A stretch of DNA of 57,488 bases from an uncultured Chitinophagaceae bacterium (lineage in GTDB: Bacteria; Bacteroidota; Bacteroidia; Chitinophagales; Chitinophagaceae): NCBI GenBank assembly GCA_903830285.1, contig CAIKTE010000102.1, positions 1-57,488 of the forward strand, read 5' to 3'. The position numbers and the translations under genes were made by a program. Below the pieces are notes generated by a model. That model was not told the DNA's origin. It saw nothing but the letters and a program-made list of their open reading frames with translations, and ran no database searches. The stretch's first letter is position 1. Each line of letters opens with the position of its first letter. This document shows, piece by piece, positions 27,867 to 38,066 of the stretch.

Positions 27867-30092
27867 TTATTTTATGGATTCTGCCGAAAGATTAGTGTCT
27901 GGCATTTTAGTCCCCCAATCATAATTGGGCTTGCTTCCCATTTGCAACAGGAGTTTTGCGCCATTCTTGATATCATCATGATAGAACCATGTCTGGTTCC
28001 AGTTTTTTCCATTCAATGTTGCTGACTGAATATATTTATTTTCTGAAGAATTATTTTTTGCTTCGATCTCAAAGATCTTTCCATTGTCTAATTGGATCTT
28101 AACATCAGAGAACATAGGGCTGCCAATGCTGTATGCAGCAATGCCGGGTGTTACAGGATAAAAACCCATATAAGAAAAAACAACAAATGCGCTCATCCCT
28201 CCACCATCTTCATCACCCGGCATACCCATCAGATCATTGCGAAACCATTCTTTGAATAATGACCTGATTCGTTTCTGTGTTTTCCAGGGTTCTCCTGCAT
28301 AATTATACAAATAAGGAATGTGCATAGCAGGTTCATTAGCCATAGTGAACTGCCCAACATTCCCTGTTTGATCGGGAAACATTCTATAAAAAGTGCTTTT
28401 GCCTTTTCCCAATGGTTCAGCAAACATGCTGTCCAAGGCTTTACAGAAAGCCTTGTTGCCTCCGATCAATTGAATGAGATCCGCTATATTATGTTGCACA
28501 TCCCAACGATAGGTCCAGCCATTATTTTCTCCATAGTATGCAGACCTTCCACCAGAAAAACGATAATCAAATGGTTCAATGAATTTTCCATCTTTATCTT
28601 TCGGATGAAAAAAATTCGTTTTTGTATTGAAGAGTTTTCGATAGTTATAAGACCTGTTCAAATAGAATTCATAAGAATTTTGATCACCCAGATCTTTTGC
28701 CAGTTGCGACAAACACCATTGATCGTAAGAAGTTCCCAATGTTACGGCAACTGTTTGTCTTTGCTCTCTTGCATTCACTTCCGGAACCGTTTCTTTCTCC
28801 TCTTCATGCAAGGCAGGTATATAACCGCTGTCTTTATAGAATTGATCTAACCAACCTGCAGGTTTATCAGACCATGGGGCCAATGATTTTTCTTCGATCC
28901 CTTTTTTGCAAGCAAGAAAAGCAGTTTTCAGATCAAAATCTTTTATCCCTTTTGCATAAGCATCTGCAACAATTGCAACGCCATGATTAGAATTCATCCT
29001 TCTGGAATCTCCTGTTATTTCAGGGAAAGTTGGCATCCATAAATGATCCATCTGTTCTGCCATTGTGATATAAGACCTTACAATATTCAATTCTTTTTTA
29101 GGATCCAGTAATATTCTCAAAGGATGTGCAGCACGGTAAGTATCCCAGATCCAGTCATCGGTGTAAAAAGGTTTTCCTTGATCCTCATGCACTTTAGCAT
29201 CCGATGCACTGAAATATTTTCCATCTTCACTGATACAAACACATCTTTCCAGATAGCGATAAAGTGATGTATAGAAAATGGTCTTGTTATTTTCATTGGC
29301 ATCTGCCACTGTTATTTTGCCCAATGCTTCGTTCCATATTTTTCGGCCCGCATTGGCGACTGCGTCTAGATCATAATTCTTGATCTCTCTTTTCAGATTT
29401 TGTTTTGCCTGTTCTTCACTGATGAATGAAATACCATATCGGATCAAGATCTTTTGTGCTTTATCGCCAAAATAAATTTTTACATAATTATTTTCTTTGG
29501 TTGATCTTTTGGCGGACTGAGCAAATTCTGCATACAGGTATACTTTTGTCTTATTATTTAACAACTGATACCCTTTGATACTGTTTTGATATGCTTCAAC
29601 ATTCCCATTCTTTGTGCTGAATATCAGATAAGAAGATTTATTTTTTGTGAACTCAATTTCATAGATCGCAGATTGATGTGAAGCTGCAAAACGTACATTG
29701 ATCTCCTGTTCATCCAATAATACCGAATATGAATAAGGCTTAATGATCTCATGATCATACGAAAACGAAATGACAGGTTTCATATCCGCTTCCTCTCCCT
29801 GAAAGGGACTTAAATTAAAAGCAGAAGAACCACGATGGCTGGTAACGACTATCGGCAACCCTTTGATCACATCACCGGTATAATCATCCCTTTCGGGATA
29901 AACACGCAGCAAACTATTGGGAAGATGAATAGTAGGATAAGTTGGCACCAATAACTGACTGATATTACCCATATAAGGATTTACATAATCTACGGGCTGC
30001 TTTTGCTGCTGTTTGTTTTGTGTAATGCCGGTATTAAATACCAGAGCGGCACAAAACAAAGAAATCCATATTCTACAAAAAGATCTTCTCAT
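27867..30092 (-). CDS. Exported GH92-family protein, divergent N-terminus
   Basis: A 741-aa protein with a signal peptide (about 1-24). Its N-terminal VDYVNPYMGNISQLLVPT departs from the usual VDPFIGT...GHTFPG pattern, marking a distinct GH92 subfamily. The catalytic half is intact: GENNGWTYRW (acid Glu), MANEPAMHIPYLYNYAGEPW (+1 subsite) and MPGDEDGGGMSAF (base aspartates). It is probably an exo-alpha-mannosidase, although the changed N-terminal domain contributes to the active site in GH92, so another sugar is possible. It is encoded 6 bp after the other GH92 gene of the long operon. Confidence 0.88.
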   Translation of the reverse strand: MRRSFCRIWISLFCAALVFNTGITQNKQQQKQPVDYVNPYMGNISQLLVPTYPTIHLPNSLLRVYPERDDYTGDVIKGLPIVVTSHRGSSAFNLSPFQGEEADMKPVISFSYDHEIIKPYSYSVLLDEQEINVRFAASHQSAIYEIEFTKNKSSYLIFSTKNGNVEAYQNSIKGYQLLNNKTKVYLYAEFAQSAKRSTKENNYVKIYFGDKAQKILIRYGISFISEEQAKQNLKREIKNYDLDAVANAGRKIWNEALGKITVADANENNKTIFYTSLYRYLERCVCISEDGKYFSASDAKVHEDQGKPFYTDDWIWDTYRAAHPLRILLDPKKELNIVRSYITMAEQMDHLWMPTFPEITGDSRRMNSNHGVAIVADAYAKGIKDFDLKTAFLACKKGIEEKSLAPWSDKPAGWLDQFYKDSGYIPALHEEEKETVPEVNAREQRQTVAVTLGTSYDQWCLSQLAKDLGDQNSYEFYLNRSYNYRKLFNTKTNFFHPKDKDGKFIEPFDYRFSGGRSAYYGENNGWTYRWDVQHNIADLIQLIGGNKAFCKALDSMFAEPLGKGKSTFYRMFPDQTGNVGQFTMANEPAMHIPYLYNYAGEPWKTQKRIRSLFKEWFRNDLMGMPGDEDGGGMSAFVVFSYMGFYPVTPGIAAYSIGSPMFSDVKIQLDNGKIFEIEAKNNSSENKYIQSATLNGKNWNQTWFYHDDIKNGAKLLLQMGSKPNYDWGTKMPDTNLSAESIK

Positions 30093-30098
30093 GGCTAT

Positions 30099-32348
30099 CT
30101 ATTTATCATCTGACATTGAAGGTGGCAATTCACCATTATTACTCCATCCTGAAGGCTGATTTCCCATAACAAAAGAGAGCGTTCCTCCTTTCATGATATC
30201 AGTATGCCTGAACCAATTTTTTGTCAGAAGTAGTCCATTTAGAAAGACAGATTGTATATATATATTTTCCGGACCTGCATCTTTTGCAGTTATGCGCAAT
30301 AAATGACCATTTTGCAAATGGATGTTTACTTCTTTAAATATTGGGCTGCCGATGAGATACACATCCTGTCCGGTATTCGGATAAAATCCTAAAGCCTGAA
30401 AAGCAAACCATGATGACATCGCACCTGAATCATCATTACCCGGAAGGCCTGCCTGACTTGTATTATAAAACCTGCTCAGAATTTTGCGAACTATGGCAGC
30501 CGTCTTATCCTGTTTATTGATATAGTTGTACAGATCGGGTGTTAAAAATCCGGGTTCATTATTTACCTGAAACAAACCAAGAGAAACGGATTTATCATGC
30601 ATATCATGTGTAAAAAAAGTATCCAGTCTGTTTTCAAAAGATTTATATCCCCCACATTTCAGCACTAATTTTTTTACATCCTGGGGCACATAAAAAGAAA
30701 GTTCCCATGAATTTGATTCATAAAAAAAGCTGGACCATGATCCTGATTTCAAAGTGGTGAACTTATTTGCATTTTCCCATGTTTTATCTTTAAACCTTGG
30801 CCAGATGAAACCTTTGGCACCAAAGCTTTCAACATCCGGATTCCATAAATTTTCCCAGTTAGATGCCCGTTCCCGATATTTTTTATACAATTCCTCTTTG
30901 CCTAATCCCTTTGCCATCACAGCGATCGCATAATCATTATTGGCATATTCTAATGTTCTGCTTCCGGCCCTTTCGTAGTTTGTGGAAACAAATCCTACTG
31001 TGTTATAATCAGGGAGACCACCTCTGCCTTCCTTGCGCTCATCTCCGCCCGGTGATATCTCTGCATTTTTGATCATTGCTTCAAATGCTTTTTGATAATC
31101 GATCCCGTCCAGTTTTTTTACAAATGCATCTGCGATCAGCATATCACCATCCGTTCCACCCTGTACACGACCATTATCATTTCCGGACCGGGCATCAGGC
31201 ATATAACCTTCATATTTATAAATATCGATCAGAGAACGAAGAATATCTTTATTCAAGCTCGGCTTTAGTAAAGTATACAAAGGAAATGTTGCACGAAAAG
31301 TGTCCCATATCGCATAATAATCATCATAATAAGGTTCTGAAGAAAACCATTTCGGATTCTCTCCGGTTCGATCACTGGGCTGCAGAAAAGAATGATACAA
31401 TGCAGTATAAAAGATCTTTTTATTGTCTTCGTTACTGTCATTTATTTCCACCGCTCCCAGTATCGCATTCCATTTTGTTTCTGCTTCCTGTTTTGCTGCA
31501 TCCATACTCCAGGAATTGAGTTCTTTACTATTTTCTTTTGCTTTAGCAGAGCTGAGAAATGAAATACCCACTTTCATTTTAATGATCTGTCCTTCCCTGG
31601 TTTGAAAATCAAAATAGGCCCCTGTGGGATTACCATCATCAAATGATCCTTTAATTCCGGGCATCATTTTTCCCGATTTCCATATTCCCATTTCTTTAGC
31701 TGGTGTATCAAACTTTGCATAAAAATATACGGTATAGGCAGCTCCGATATTCCATCCTCCGCGAACTCGCGAATAACCCTGTATCTCTGTATTTGAAAGT
31801 ATCTGTACTTCAGAACCCACCAGCTGCTGAGTTTCTGCATTTTGATGGGGTTTTAATAAAAAACTACCTGCATCAATTAAGATATGTGACGCTTTGCTTT
31901 TCGGAAAAGTATATTCATGTAATCCCGCACTATGTGATGAGCTCAATCGAACAGCAACATGGTATTTATCGAGGGTTACGGAATATAAGCCAACAGATGC
32001 TTTTTCGTTTGATCTTGGAGAGGAATAATCTTTGAGATCAATATTACCCACCACCGGCATGACCAGGATATTCCCATACTTTGGCCCACCGCCGGTTCCA
32101 CTTACATGCACATGGCTAAACCCAACAATATTTGTTTTAGATTCCCAACCTGCATTCGTAAATTTATTACCGCAATCAGGTCCCAACTTAACCAGACTAC
32201 ATGGAACTGATGAGCCGGGGAAAATATGTCCCCCACCTTCTGTTCCAATAAAAGGGTCAACATAATTAGCATAGTTCTTATTACTTTGTTGTGAAAAACA
32301 AATGGCAGGCAACAGCAATAAGTAGTATAATATTTGTTTCATCATCAT
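30099..32348 (-). CDS. Exported alpha-mannosidase (GH92)
   Basis: A 749-aa protein with a short signal peptide (about 1-19, CFSQ) and the standard GH92 opening YVDPFIGTEGGGHIFPGSS. Downstream motifs are IWDTFRATFPLYTL, ESNSWELSFYVPQD (acid Glu), VNNEPGFLTPDLYNY and LPGNDDSGAMSSW (base aspartates). The usual YAGEPWKTQ after the NEP motif is replaced by INKQDKTAA, which suggests a different +1 subsite. Three consecutive Met codons start the gene; any could be used. It is 90 bp downstream of the GH43 gene, the largest internal gap of the long operon. Confidence 0.93.
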   Translation of the reverse strand: MMMKQILYYLLLLPAICFSQQSNKNYANYVDPFIGTEGGGHIFPGSSVPCSLVKLGPDCGNKFTNAGWESKTNIVGFSHVHVSGTGGGPKYGNILVMPVVGNIDLKDYSSPRSNEKASVGLYSVTLDKYHVAVRLSSSHSAGLHEYTFPKSKASHILIDAGSFLLKPHQNAETQQLVGSEVQILSNTEIQGYSRVRGGWNIGAAYTVYFYAKFDTPAKEMGIWKSGKMMPGIKGSFDDGNPTGAYFDFQTREGQIIKMKVGISFLSSAKAKENSKELNSWSMDAAKQEAETKWNAILGAVEINDSNEDNKKIFYTALYHSFLQPSDRTGENPKWFSSEPYYDDYYAIWDTFRATFPLYTLLKPSLNKDILRSLIDIYKYEGYMPDARSGNDNGRVQGGTDGDMLIADAFVKKLDGIDYQKAFEAMIKNAEISPGGDERKEGRGGLPDYNTVGFVSTNYERAGSRTLEYANNDYAIAVMAKGLGKEELYKKYRERASNWENLWNPDVESFGAKGFIWPRFKDKTWENANKFTTLKSGSWSSFFYESNSWELSFYVPQDVKKLVLKCGGYKSFENRLDTFFTHDMHDKSVSLGLFQVNNEPGFLTPDLYNYINKQDKTAAIVRKILSRFYNTSQAGLPGNDDSGAMSSWFAFQALGFYPNTGQDVYLIGSPIFKEVNIHLQNGHLLRITAKDAGPENIYIQSVFLNGLLLTKNWFRHTDIMKGGTLSFVMGNQPSGWSNNGELPPSMSDDK

Positions 32349-32438
32349 TTGATTTATTTATTCTATTAAGGTTTTTTATTTTTCTCTTTCTTCAACAATC
32401 ATTCTTTTCATTCTTATAAACTATAATCGTTCATTATT
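32349..32438 (-). promoter_or_regulatory. Largest gap in the long operon; possible internal promoter
   Basis: The 90-bp gap between the GH43 stop and the GH92 start is purine-rich on the transcribed (minus) strand. On that strand a TTTG is followed after 18 bp by TAGTTTAT, a partial match to the Bacteroidota -33/-7 promoter, and a short inverted repeat ATAAT-N5-ATTAT (32423-32437) lies in the same place. This may be an internal promoter or an mRNA processing site. Confidence 0.25.
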
Positions 32439-34004
32439 TTACAAAGGTTTCATTTCAAACCAATCAAAATCTGCGGGGGTTCTGCTATTCATGTTATTAC
32501 CTGCCGCAAACATGCCGATATGCAATCCTAAGAAACCGCCAAATGTTTCAGGTGACAGAAATTTTGTATCTACTTCTCCCATCATTTTATTTTCAGCTCC
32601 CTGCGAAAATGAAAAAACATAGCTTGCTTTATTCGCTTCTACTTTTAACTGCACATTTCCTTTAGAGAGCATCACCTTTTTTTCTTCATGCATGATCTTT
32701 CCCAATACATATCGCAATACCAGTTCACGATCGTTTCCTTTTTTTCTGATGAAAAGATCATAATGCGCACCTTGCGAATAAAACACCGTCAGGCCTGCTT
32801 CTTCGTTTTCATTTACAGGATCAAAATCAAGACTTGTTGAAGCTGCGCAATCAAAATATTTTTGTGTTTGAAGGATCATTTGCGGAGATCTTGAAGTATC
32901 CAGATTTCCTTTTTCGCCATATAAACGAAGGAATCCTTTTCTTTCAGTCAGGGACCATGAACCCGGAACAGGATTACAATAAAAGTTCCAGATGGGATTC
33001 AATTTTTCATTGTTAAAATCATCTTTCGAAGCAGGCACTGCAAAAGGATATAAAGGCAAGGTCTTTGTGTGATTCTCTAACATGGCAGTTCCTTCAAATG
33101 GTATCATCGGCCAAGCGGCATCACTCCAGTTCATCGGTGTTAAGCAAGTTTCGCGATCTAAATGATGATGTCCCTTAAAAGGGCGGAATGCTAAAAAAAC
33201 CATCCACCAGGTTCCGTCTGATGCCTGGATGATATCGCCATGACCGGCTCCCTGTAAGGGATTTGACTGGCTGCTGAATTTATTTTGTGTAAGTATCGGA
33301 TTCCCTGAATAAGATTCAAAAGGGCCCCATGGCGAACTGCTGCGGGCGATAGTGATCTTATGTCCGTAATCAGTTCCACCTTCAGCGATCATCAAATAAT
33401 AAAATTCTTTGTATTTATAAAGGTGCGGTCCTTCCGGATCGCGGCCACCTGTTCCTCTCCAGATAATTTTTTTATCTGAAATGATTTTACCGGTATTGAT
33501 ATTTATCTCTGATTGTAGGATAGCGCCTGAAATGCAGCTGGTAAAATAAGTCTTGCCATTCTCAAAATAAAGTGATGGATCAGCGCCATCCTGATCTAGC
33601 CAAACCGGATCAGACCAAGGACCGGCGGGATTGGTTGCTTTTACAAAAAAATTGCCCCCGTTTCGGCGATTGGTTGTAACAACATAAAAAGTATCTCTGT
33701 AAAAACGGATAGTAGCGGCAAAGATCCCTCCCCCTTTTGTTAGATCAAGCTGAGATATTCTGTCCAGAACATGTCCGATCAATTCCCAGTTGATCAGATC
33801 TTTGCTGTGATAAATAGGCACACCGGGAAACCATAGAAATGAACTGTTCACCAAATAATAATCATCTCCTGCTTTGCAAATACTCGGGTCGGCACTCATT
33901 CCTGAAATAACAGGATTAGTGTAAAAGCCTGTTGTTGTTTGCGGCTTTTGTGCCTGTACAAACAATACCATGATCAATAAGCAAGAAGTAATTATATATT
34001 TCAT
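32439..34004 (-). CDS. Exported GH43 beta-xylosidase/alpha-L-arabinofuranosidase
   Basis: A 521-aa protein whose ATG is at 34004; a TTG two codons upstream is less likely. Signal peptide residues 1-18 (VQAQ). The five-bladed propeller carries the GH43 triad: SADPSI (Asp39, base), GADPSL (Asp142, pKa modulator) and RDPEGPH (Glu191, acid). A C-terminal concanavalin-A-like beta-sandwich of about 190 residues (DDFNNEKLNPIW to DFDWFEM) is typical of GH43 enzymes acting on arabinose or xylose side chains. It follows the GH27 gene by 6 bp. Confidence 0.93.
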   Translation of the reverse strand: MKYIITSCLLIMVLFVQAQKPQTTTGFYTNPVISGMSADPSICKAGDDYYLVNSSFLWFPGVPIYHSKDLINWELIGHVLDRISQLDLTKGGGIFAATIRFYRDTFYVVTTNRRNGGNFFVKATNPAGPWSDPVWLDQDGADPSLYFENGKTYFTSCISGAILQSEININTGKIISDKKIIWRGTGGRDPEGPHLYKYKEFYYLMIAEGGTDYGHKITIARSSSPWGPFESYSGNPILTQNKFSSQSNPLQGAGHGDIIQASDGTWWMVFLAFRPFKGHHHLDRETCLTPMNWSDAAWPMIPFEGTAMLENHTKTLPLYPFAVPASKDDFNNEKLNPIWNFYCNPVPGSWSLTERKGFLRLYGEKGNLDTSRSPQMILQTQKYFDCAASTSLDFDPVNENEEAGLTVFYSQGAHYDLFIRKKGNDRELVLRYVLGKIMHEEKKVMLSKGNVQLKVEANKASYVFSFSQGAENKMMGEVDTKFLSPETFGGFLGLHIGMFAAGNNMNSRTPADFDWFEMKPL

Positions 34005-34010
34005 TGCCAA

Positions 34011-36026
34011 TTATTTTTTAGAAGATATCCTTAATAACATCACACCATGATGTCGAACAGAAGTTTTGAATGTATGATCGAACACCCCTTCCTCTTTTTG
34101 TCGCCATACATCTCTTATGGTGAATTTACCATTCAATCCAAGTTTCGAAAGATCAAGTGTATACTCTTTAGGTGATTCATTTCCCCAACGGAAATAAGAT
34201 TCGGGGGTTTTTCCATATCCGTCAATATTGAATAACCCTACAGCATAAGAACCATCTTCCAATGGCCTTGACCAAATCTCAATTCCATTATCTTCTGCAA
34301 TAAATCTCGCAGCTTTTGCCAATGGATCCTGATCAATAGCGATCACTTCATCATTAGACAATAAATTTATTGTGAATGCATCCATTTGTTCGATAGGGCA
34401 ACCGATCAATAATGGTGCTGCAAGCAAACTGTAAATACTTACATGTGTATATTGTTCATCGGGAGTTAAACGAGTTGGATGCAATACAGGCCCAATAGAT
34501 ACATCTCCCAGGATCATCATATCAGGATCTGCCCAATGACCTTGACCGGTATAAGGCGACCATTTATCCAAAGTGAATGTGTTGAGGTAAAGACTCGTCC
34601 AGCTGTCTTTAATATCCGGCCCTGTTCGATACATATTTGATAAGCGTGCCCAATCATTTACTTTTTCAAAGGGGGCATTATTTGATAAACTGAAAACAAT
34701 ATCTCTTCCTGATCTTTTTAAAGCATCAGACATCCTTTCTGTAGAAACAACATCGATGCGCCAATCATACTTTAAAAAATCAACACCCCATTCGGCCATC
34801 TGTTTTGCGTCGTTCGATTCAAAACGATACTTGCCGGGACCATGAAAAGATGAACGATTCAATTTGATGATATCATGTGTTTCACCTCCAGTAGGATAAG
34901 CAGAAGATCCGCCAAGATATCCGCCATAGCTGGCAATATAAGGTGTTGAATAAATTCCTGCCTTCAACCCTAAAGAATGGATATAATCCATCATTCCTTT
35001 GATATCAGGGAATTTTTCGTTTGGCTGAAGGGCAGTATCAGGGCCTGTTCTGATCCCCTGCCAGGCATCATCAATATTGATATAAGTCCAGCCGTGATCT
35101 CTTAATCCTGTTTTAACCATCGCATCAGCGGAAGCGATCACTTTTGCTCTATCGATCTTTGCTTCCCATGCATTCCATCCATTCCATCCGATAGGAGGTG
35201 TTAATGCAATGCTGTCTCCTATTTTAATTACTAATTGTTGTTTTGCTTCTCTGATCTTATTTTTTGCTTTCAGTGTAACTGTATAGGTTCCTTTTTCTTT
35301 GATGGTTCCGGAAATGATCCCGGTTTGTTCAGATACAAATAGTCCTTTAGGCAGATGCGCTGCAGAAAATTGCATCGGTCTTTCACCCGTTGCTGCAATT
35401 GTGTATAAGAATGGATTACCGGGACTTGCACCAAACAATTTTGCAGAATTTATTCTAGGCAATTTATTGGGTGAGGGTGTAATAATATATTTAGCATCGG
35501 GGTTTGAAACATGCTCGGGCATGGTGTTTCCGATCATTTCAATTTTTGCGTCCGCCCAGTCTGCATAAGTACGTTTATTGTTGATACCTCCTACTTTGTC
35601 TTTGATCAGTAAACCTAGTTGCTGAATGCCTGTAAGATCAATGTCTATTTTTATCGGCGCATCGCCGATCTTCATTTCAGGACTTTGGAAAAGTAATTTC
35701 CGGTCACCCACCACATAAAAAGTAACTGGAATTTCTTTGTTTCCTTTATCATCAGCACCTACAAAAGCTGAAAAATGTTTTGCATTATTATTGAGATAAA
35801 AAGGGATCACACAAATGGATTGCGCGCCCAAGCCTCTGAAATAATTCATACCGTTGATCCGCAAAGTATCTCCCGCATAATTGTGTTTTACATTAACGGG
35901 ACGAAGTCCTTCCGAAAAAGTAACGATCGGCAGATCGTCTAACCATACGGTATGCGTTTCTTGGGCAACAGCATTTACAGTGATCATACAAATCAATACC
36001 ATCAATAACGCAAAAACTTTTTTCAT
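34011..36026 (-). CDS. Exported alpha-galactosidase (GH27) with NPCBM module, copy A
   Basis: A 671-aa retaining alpha-galactosidase-family protein. Signal peptide 1-21 (VAQ), an N-terminal NPCBM-type carbohydrate-binding module (about 25-165), an Ig-like segment (about 195-270), then the GH27 barrel beginning TPPIGWNGWN. The nucleophile is Asp421 in LKYDW and the acid/base is Asp471 in YRTGPDIKDSW. A C-terminal beta domain follows. It removes alpha-galactose, or possibly beta-L-arabinopyranose, which some GH27 enzymes accept. It is a tandem paralogue of the next gene upstream, with the same domain order. Confidence 0.93.
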   Translation of the reverse strand: MKKVFALLMVLICMITVNAVAQETHTVWLDDLPIVTFSEGLRPVNVKHNYAGDTLRINGMNYFRGLGAQSICVIPFYLNNNAKHFSAFVGADDKGNKEIPVTFYVVGDRKLLFQSPEMKIGDAPIKIDIDLTGIQQLGLLIKDKVGGINNKRTYADWADAKIEMIGNTMPEHVSNPDAKYIITPSPNKLPRINSAKLFGASPGNPFLYTIAATGERPMQFSAAHLPKGLFVSEQTGIISGTIKEKGTYTVTLKAKNKIREAKQQLVIKIGDSIALTPPIGWNGWNAWEAKIDRAKVIASADAMVKTGLRDHGWTYINIDDAWQGIRTGPDTALQPNEKFPDIKGMMDYIHSLGLKAGIYSTPYIASYGGYLGGSSAYPTGGETHDIIKLNRSSFHGPGKYRFESNDAKQMAEWGVDFLKYDWRIDVVSTERMSDALKRSGRDIVFSLSNNAPFEKVNDWARLSNMYRTGPDIKDSWTSLYLNTFTLDKWSPYTGQGHWADPDMMILGDVSIGPVLHPTRLTPDEQYTHVSIYSLLAAPLLIGCPIEQMDAFTINLLSNDEVIAIDQDPLAKAARFIAEDNGIEIWSRPLEDGSYAVGLFNIDGYGKTPESYFRWGNESPKEYTLDLSKLGLNGKFTIRDVWRQKEEGVFDHTFKTSVRHHGVMLLRISSKK

Positions 36027-36056
36027 TTCAATATTTTAAAATTGTTATTGGCAGTT

Positions 36057-38060
36057 TTATTTTATTGGATACATCCTTAACATCACAACGCCATGATGAC
36101 GGATATTTGTTACAAATGAATCTGTGAATATGCCCAAATCTTTTTGCCTCCAGGCATCTCTTAATTTCCACTTATTTTTCAAACCCAGTTTTGCAAAATC
36201 AAAAACATATTCTTTCGGTTTTTCATCACCCCAGCGAAAAAATGATTGAGGTGTTTTCTGATAATCATCAATATTGAAAAGGCCAACAGCATAGGAACCG
36301 TCTTCCAATTGTTTCAGCCAGGTTTGAACACCATTTTCATCAGACACTAATCTGCCCGATCTGCCCAAAGGATCCTGATCAATATCAATCACTTCATCAT
36401 TCGTTAATAGATTCAATGTAAAATCGTCCAGTTGTTCGATCGGACAGCCGATCAATAAAGGCGCTGCCAATAAACTAAATAAAGAAACATGGCTGTACTG
36501 TTCATCAGCCGTTAAACGGGTAGGATGTAATTTGGTTCCTGTTGTTACATTGCCCAGGATCATCATATCGGGATCATTCCAATGTCCCGGTCCACCAAAT
36601 GGCCCCCATTTGTCTAAAGTAAAAGCTGAAACATATAGACTCAACCAGCTATCCCTGATATCAGGGCCTGTACGGTATAGATTGGAAACCCTTACCCAAT
36701 CTTTCACCAAAGCAAATGGTGCAGAATTTGACAAACTATATACAATATCTCTTCCTGATCTTTTTAGGGCTTCAGACATCAGTTCAGCAGATCTCAAATC
36801 TATTCTCCAATCATATTTCAAATAATCAACACCCCATGATGCCAACTGCAAAGCATCTTCCTTTTCGAAACGATATTTTCCAACATACCTAAATGCTCTT
36901 TTATTATTTTTTATACTGTCGGGATATTCTCCTTTTTCAAAATTGGATGAACCGCCGGGATAACCTGCATAGCTTGATATCCATGGTGTAGAATATACTC
37001 CCAGCTTTAATCCTTTTGCATGGATCTGATCGATCATTCCTTTAAAATCAGGGAATTTTTCATTCGCCTGTAAAGCATTGAATGCCCCGCCTCTTGCGCC
37101 CTGCCAGGCATCATCAATATTAATATAGGTCCATCCGTGTTTTTGCAATCCTTTATCCAGCATTGCATTTGCAGATGCAATTACTTTTTCTTTATCAATT
37201 TCTCTTGCCCATGAATTCCATCCATTCCATCCGATGGGTGGAGTTAATGAAATGGTATCACCAATTTTTATTTTCAATTCCTGAGCTGTTTCTCCAAATT
37301 TATTTTTGACGGCAAGTGTTGCTTTATAAGTTCCGCGTTCTGAAACTTTTCCTGTTATGATCCCTGTTTTAGCCTCGATCATAAGTCCCTTTGGTAAATT
37401 CTTAGCCGAGAAAACCAATGGGTCTTCCCCTGTTGCATCAATGGTATAGAGAAATGGGTTGCCGGGTGTTGCTCCAAATATTTTTGCAGAATTGATCCTC
37501 GGTTTCTTAGAAACAGGCGGTGTTAAAATATATTTCTCATCATCATTGGGAATATTTTTTGGAAGCGACCCTTCCAGCATTGAAATTTTGACATCAGCCC
37601 AATCTGCATAAGACCGGGACATTTCTTCTTTTTGTGTGACCAATAATCCCAGCCTTTTAATTCCGGTAAGATCAACATTTGTTTTTTTAGGCGCATCTCC
37701 CGATCTCATTTCTCCGCTTTCAAATAAGATCTTCCTGTCGCCAATTACATAAAAACTGCAAACCATATTTTTATTGGCTTTATCATCAGCGCCAACAATT
37801 GCAGAAAATGAAACAGCCTTACCCTCTAATAAAAAACTAAGGACACTGGTTGACTGTACACCAATTCCATTTTTAAAGTAATTGCCCCTGATCTTCATCG
37901 AATCTCCTCCGGCACTTGTTTTAACGGACAATGAAGGAATACCTTCAGAAAAAGTTTGAATATTCAATTCATCTAAAAAGACAGGGCCGTTAGTTTGTGC
38001 ATTTGCTTTTGAAAATAAAAAAGCAATTACCATCATTAATTTGATTCCTTTATTCATCAT
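36057..38060 (-). CDS. Exported alpha-galactosidase (GH27) with NPCBM module, copy B
   Basis: A 667-aa paralogue of the neighbouring GH27 protein with the same NPCBM, Ig-like and GH27 barrel order, and a signal peptide ending NAQ. Nucleophile Asp417 in LKYDW and acid/base Asp467 in YRTGPDIRDSW are both intact, so both copies should be active. The loop after GGSS differs (EKGEYPDSIKNN here, TGGETHDIIKLN in copy A); this region borders the active site and may change specificity. It lies 6 bp downstream of the GH2 gene. Confidence 0.93.
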   Translation of the reverse strand: MMNKGIKLMMVIAFLFSKANAQTNGPVFLDELNIQTFSEGIPSLSVKTSAGGDSMKIRGNYFKNGIGVQSTSVLSFLLEGKAVSFSAIVGADDKANKNMVCSFYVIGDRKILFESGEMRSGDAPKKTNVDLTGIKRLGLLVTQKEEMSRSYADWADVKISMLEGSLPKNIPNDDEKYILTPPVSKKPRINSAKIFGATPGNPFLYTIDATGEDPLVFSAKNLPKGLMIEAKTGIITGKVSERGTYKATLAVKNKFGETAQELKIKIGDTISLTPPIGWNGWNSWAREIDKEKVIASANAMLDKGLQKHGWTYINIDDAWQGARGGAFNALQANEKFPDFKGMIDQIHAKGLKLGVYSTPWISSYAGYPGGSSNFEKGEYPDSIKNNKRAFRYVGKYRFEKEDALQLASWGVDYLKYDWRIDLRSAELMSEALKRSGRDIVYSLSNSAPFALVKDWVRVSNLYRTGPDIRDSWLSLYVSAFTLDKWGPFGGPGHWNDPDMMILGNVTTGTKLHPTRLTADEQYSHVSLFSLLAAPLLIGCPIEQLDDFTLNLLTNDEVIDIDQDPLGRSGRLVSDENGVQTWLKQLEDGSYAVGLFNIDDYQKTPQSFFRWGDEKPKEYVFDFAKLGLKNKWKLRDAWRQKDLGIFTDSFVTNIRHHGVVMLRMYPIK

Positions 38061-38066
38061 ATGTTT

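Noticed and set aside
28320-28850. 176-codon plus-strand open frame
   Set aside because: Antisense shadow inside a strongly conserved GH92 gene.
31076-31519. 147-codon plus-strand open frame
   Set aside because: Antisense shadow within a GH92 gene; His/Tyr-rich, no credible protein features.
34005-34010. TTG start of the GH43 gene two codons upstream
   Set aside because: The ATG at 34004 begins a standard signal peptide; the TTG adds only Met-Ala.
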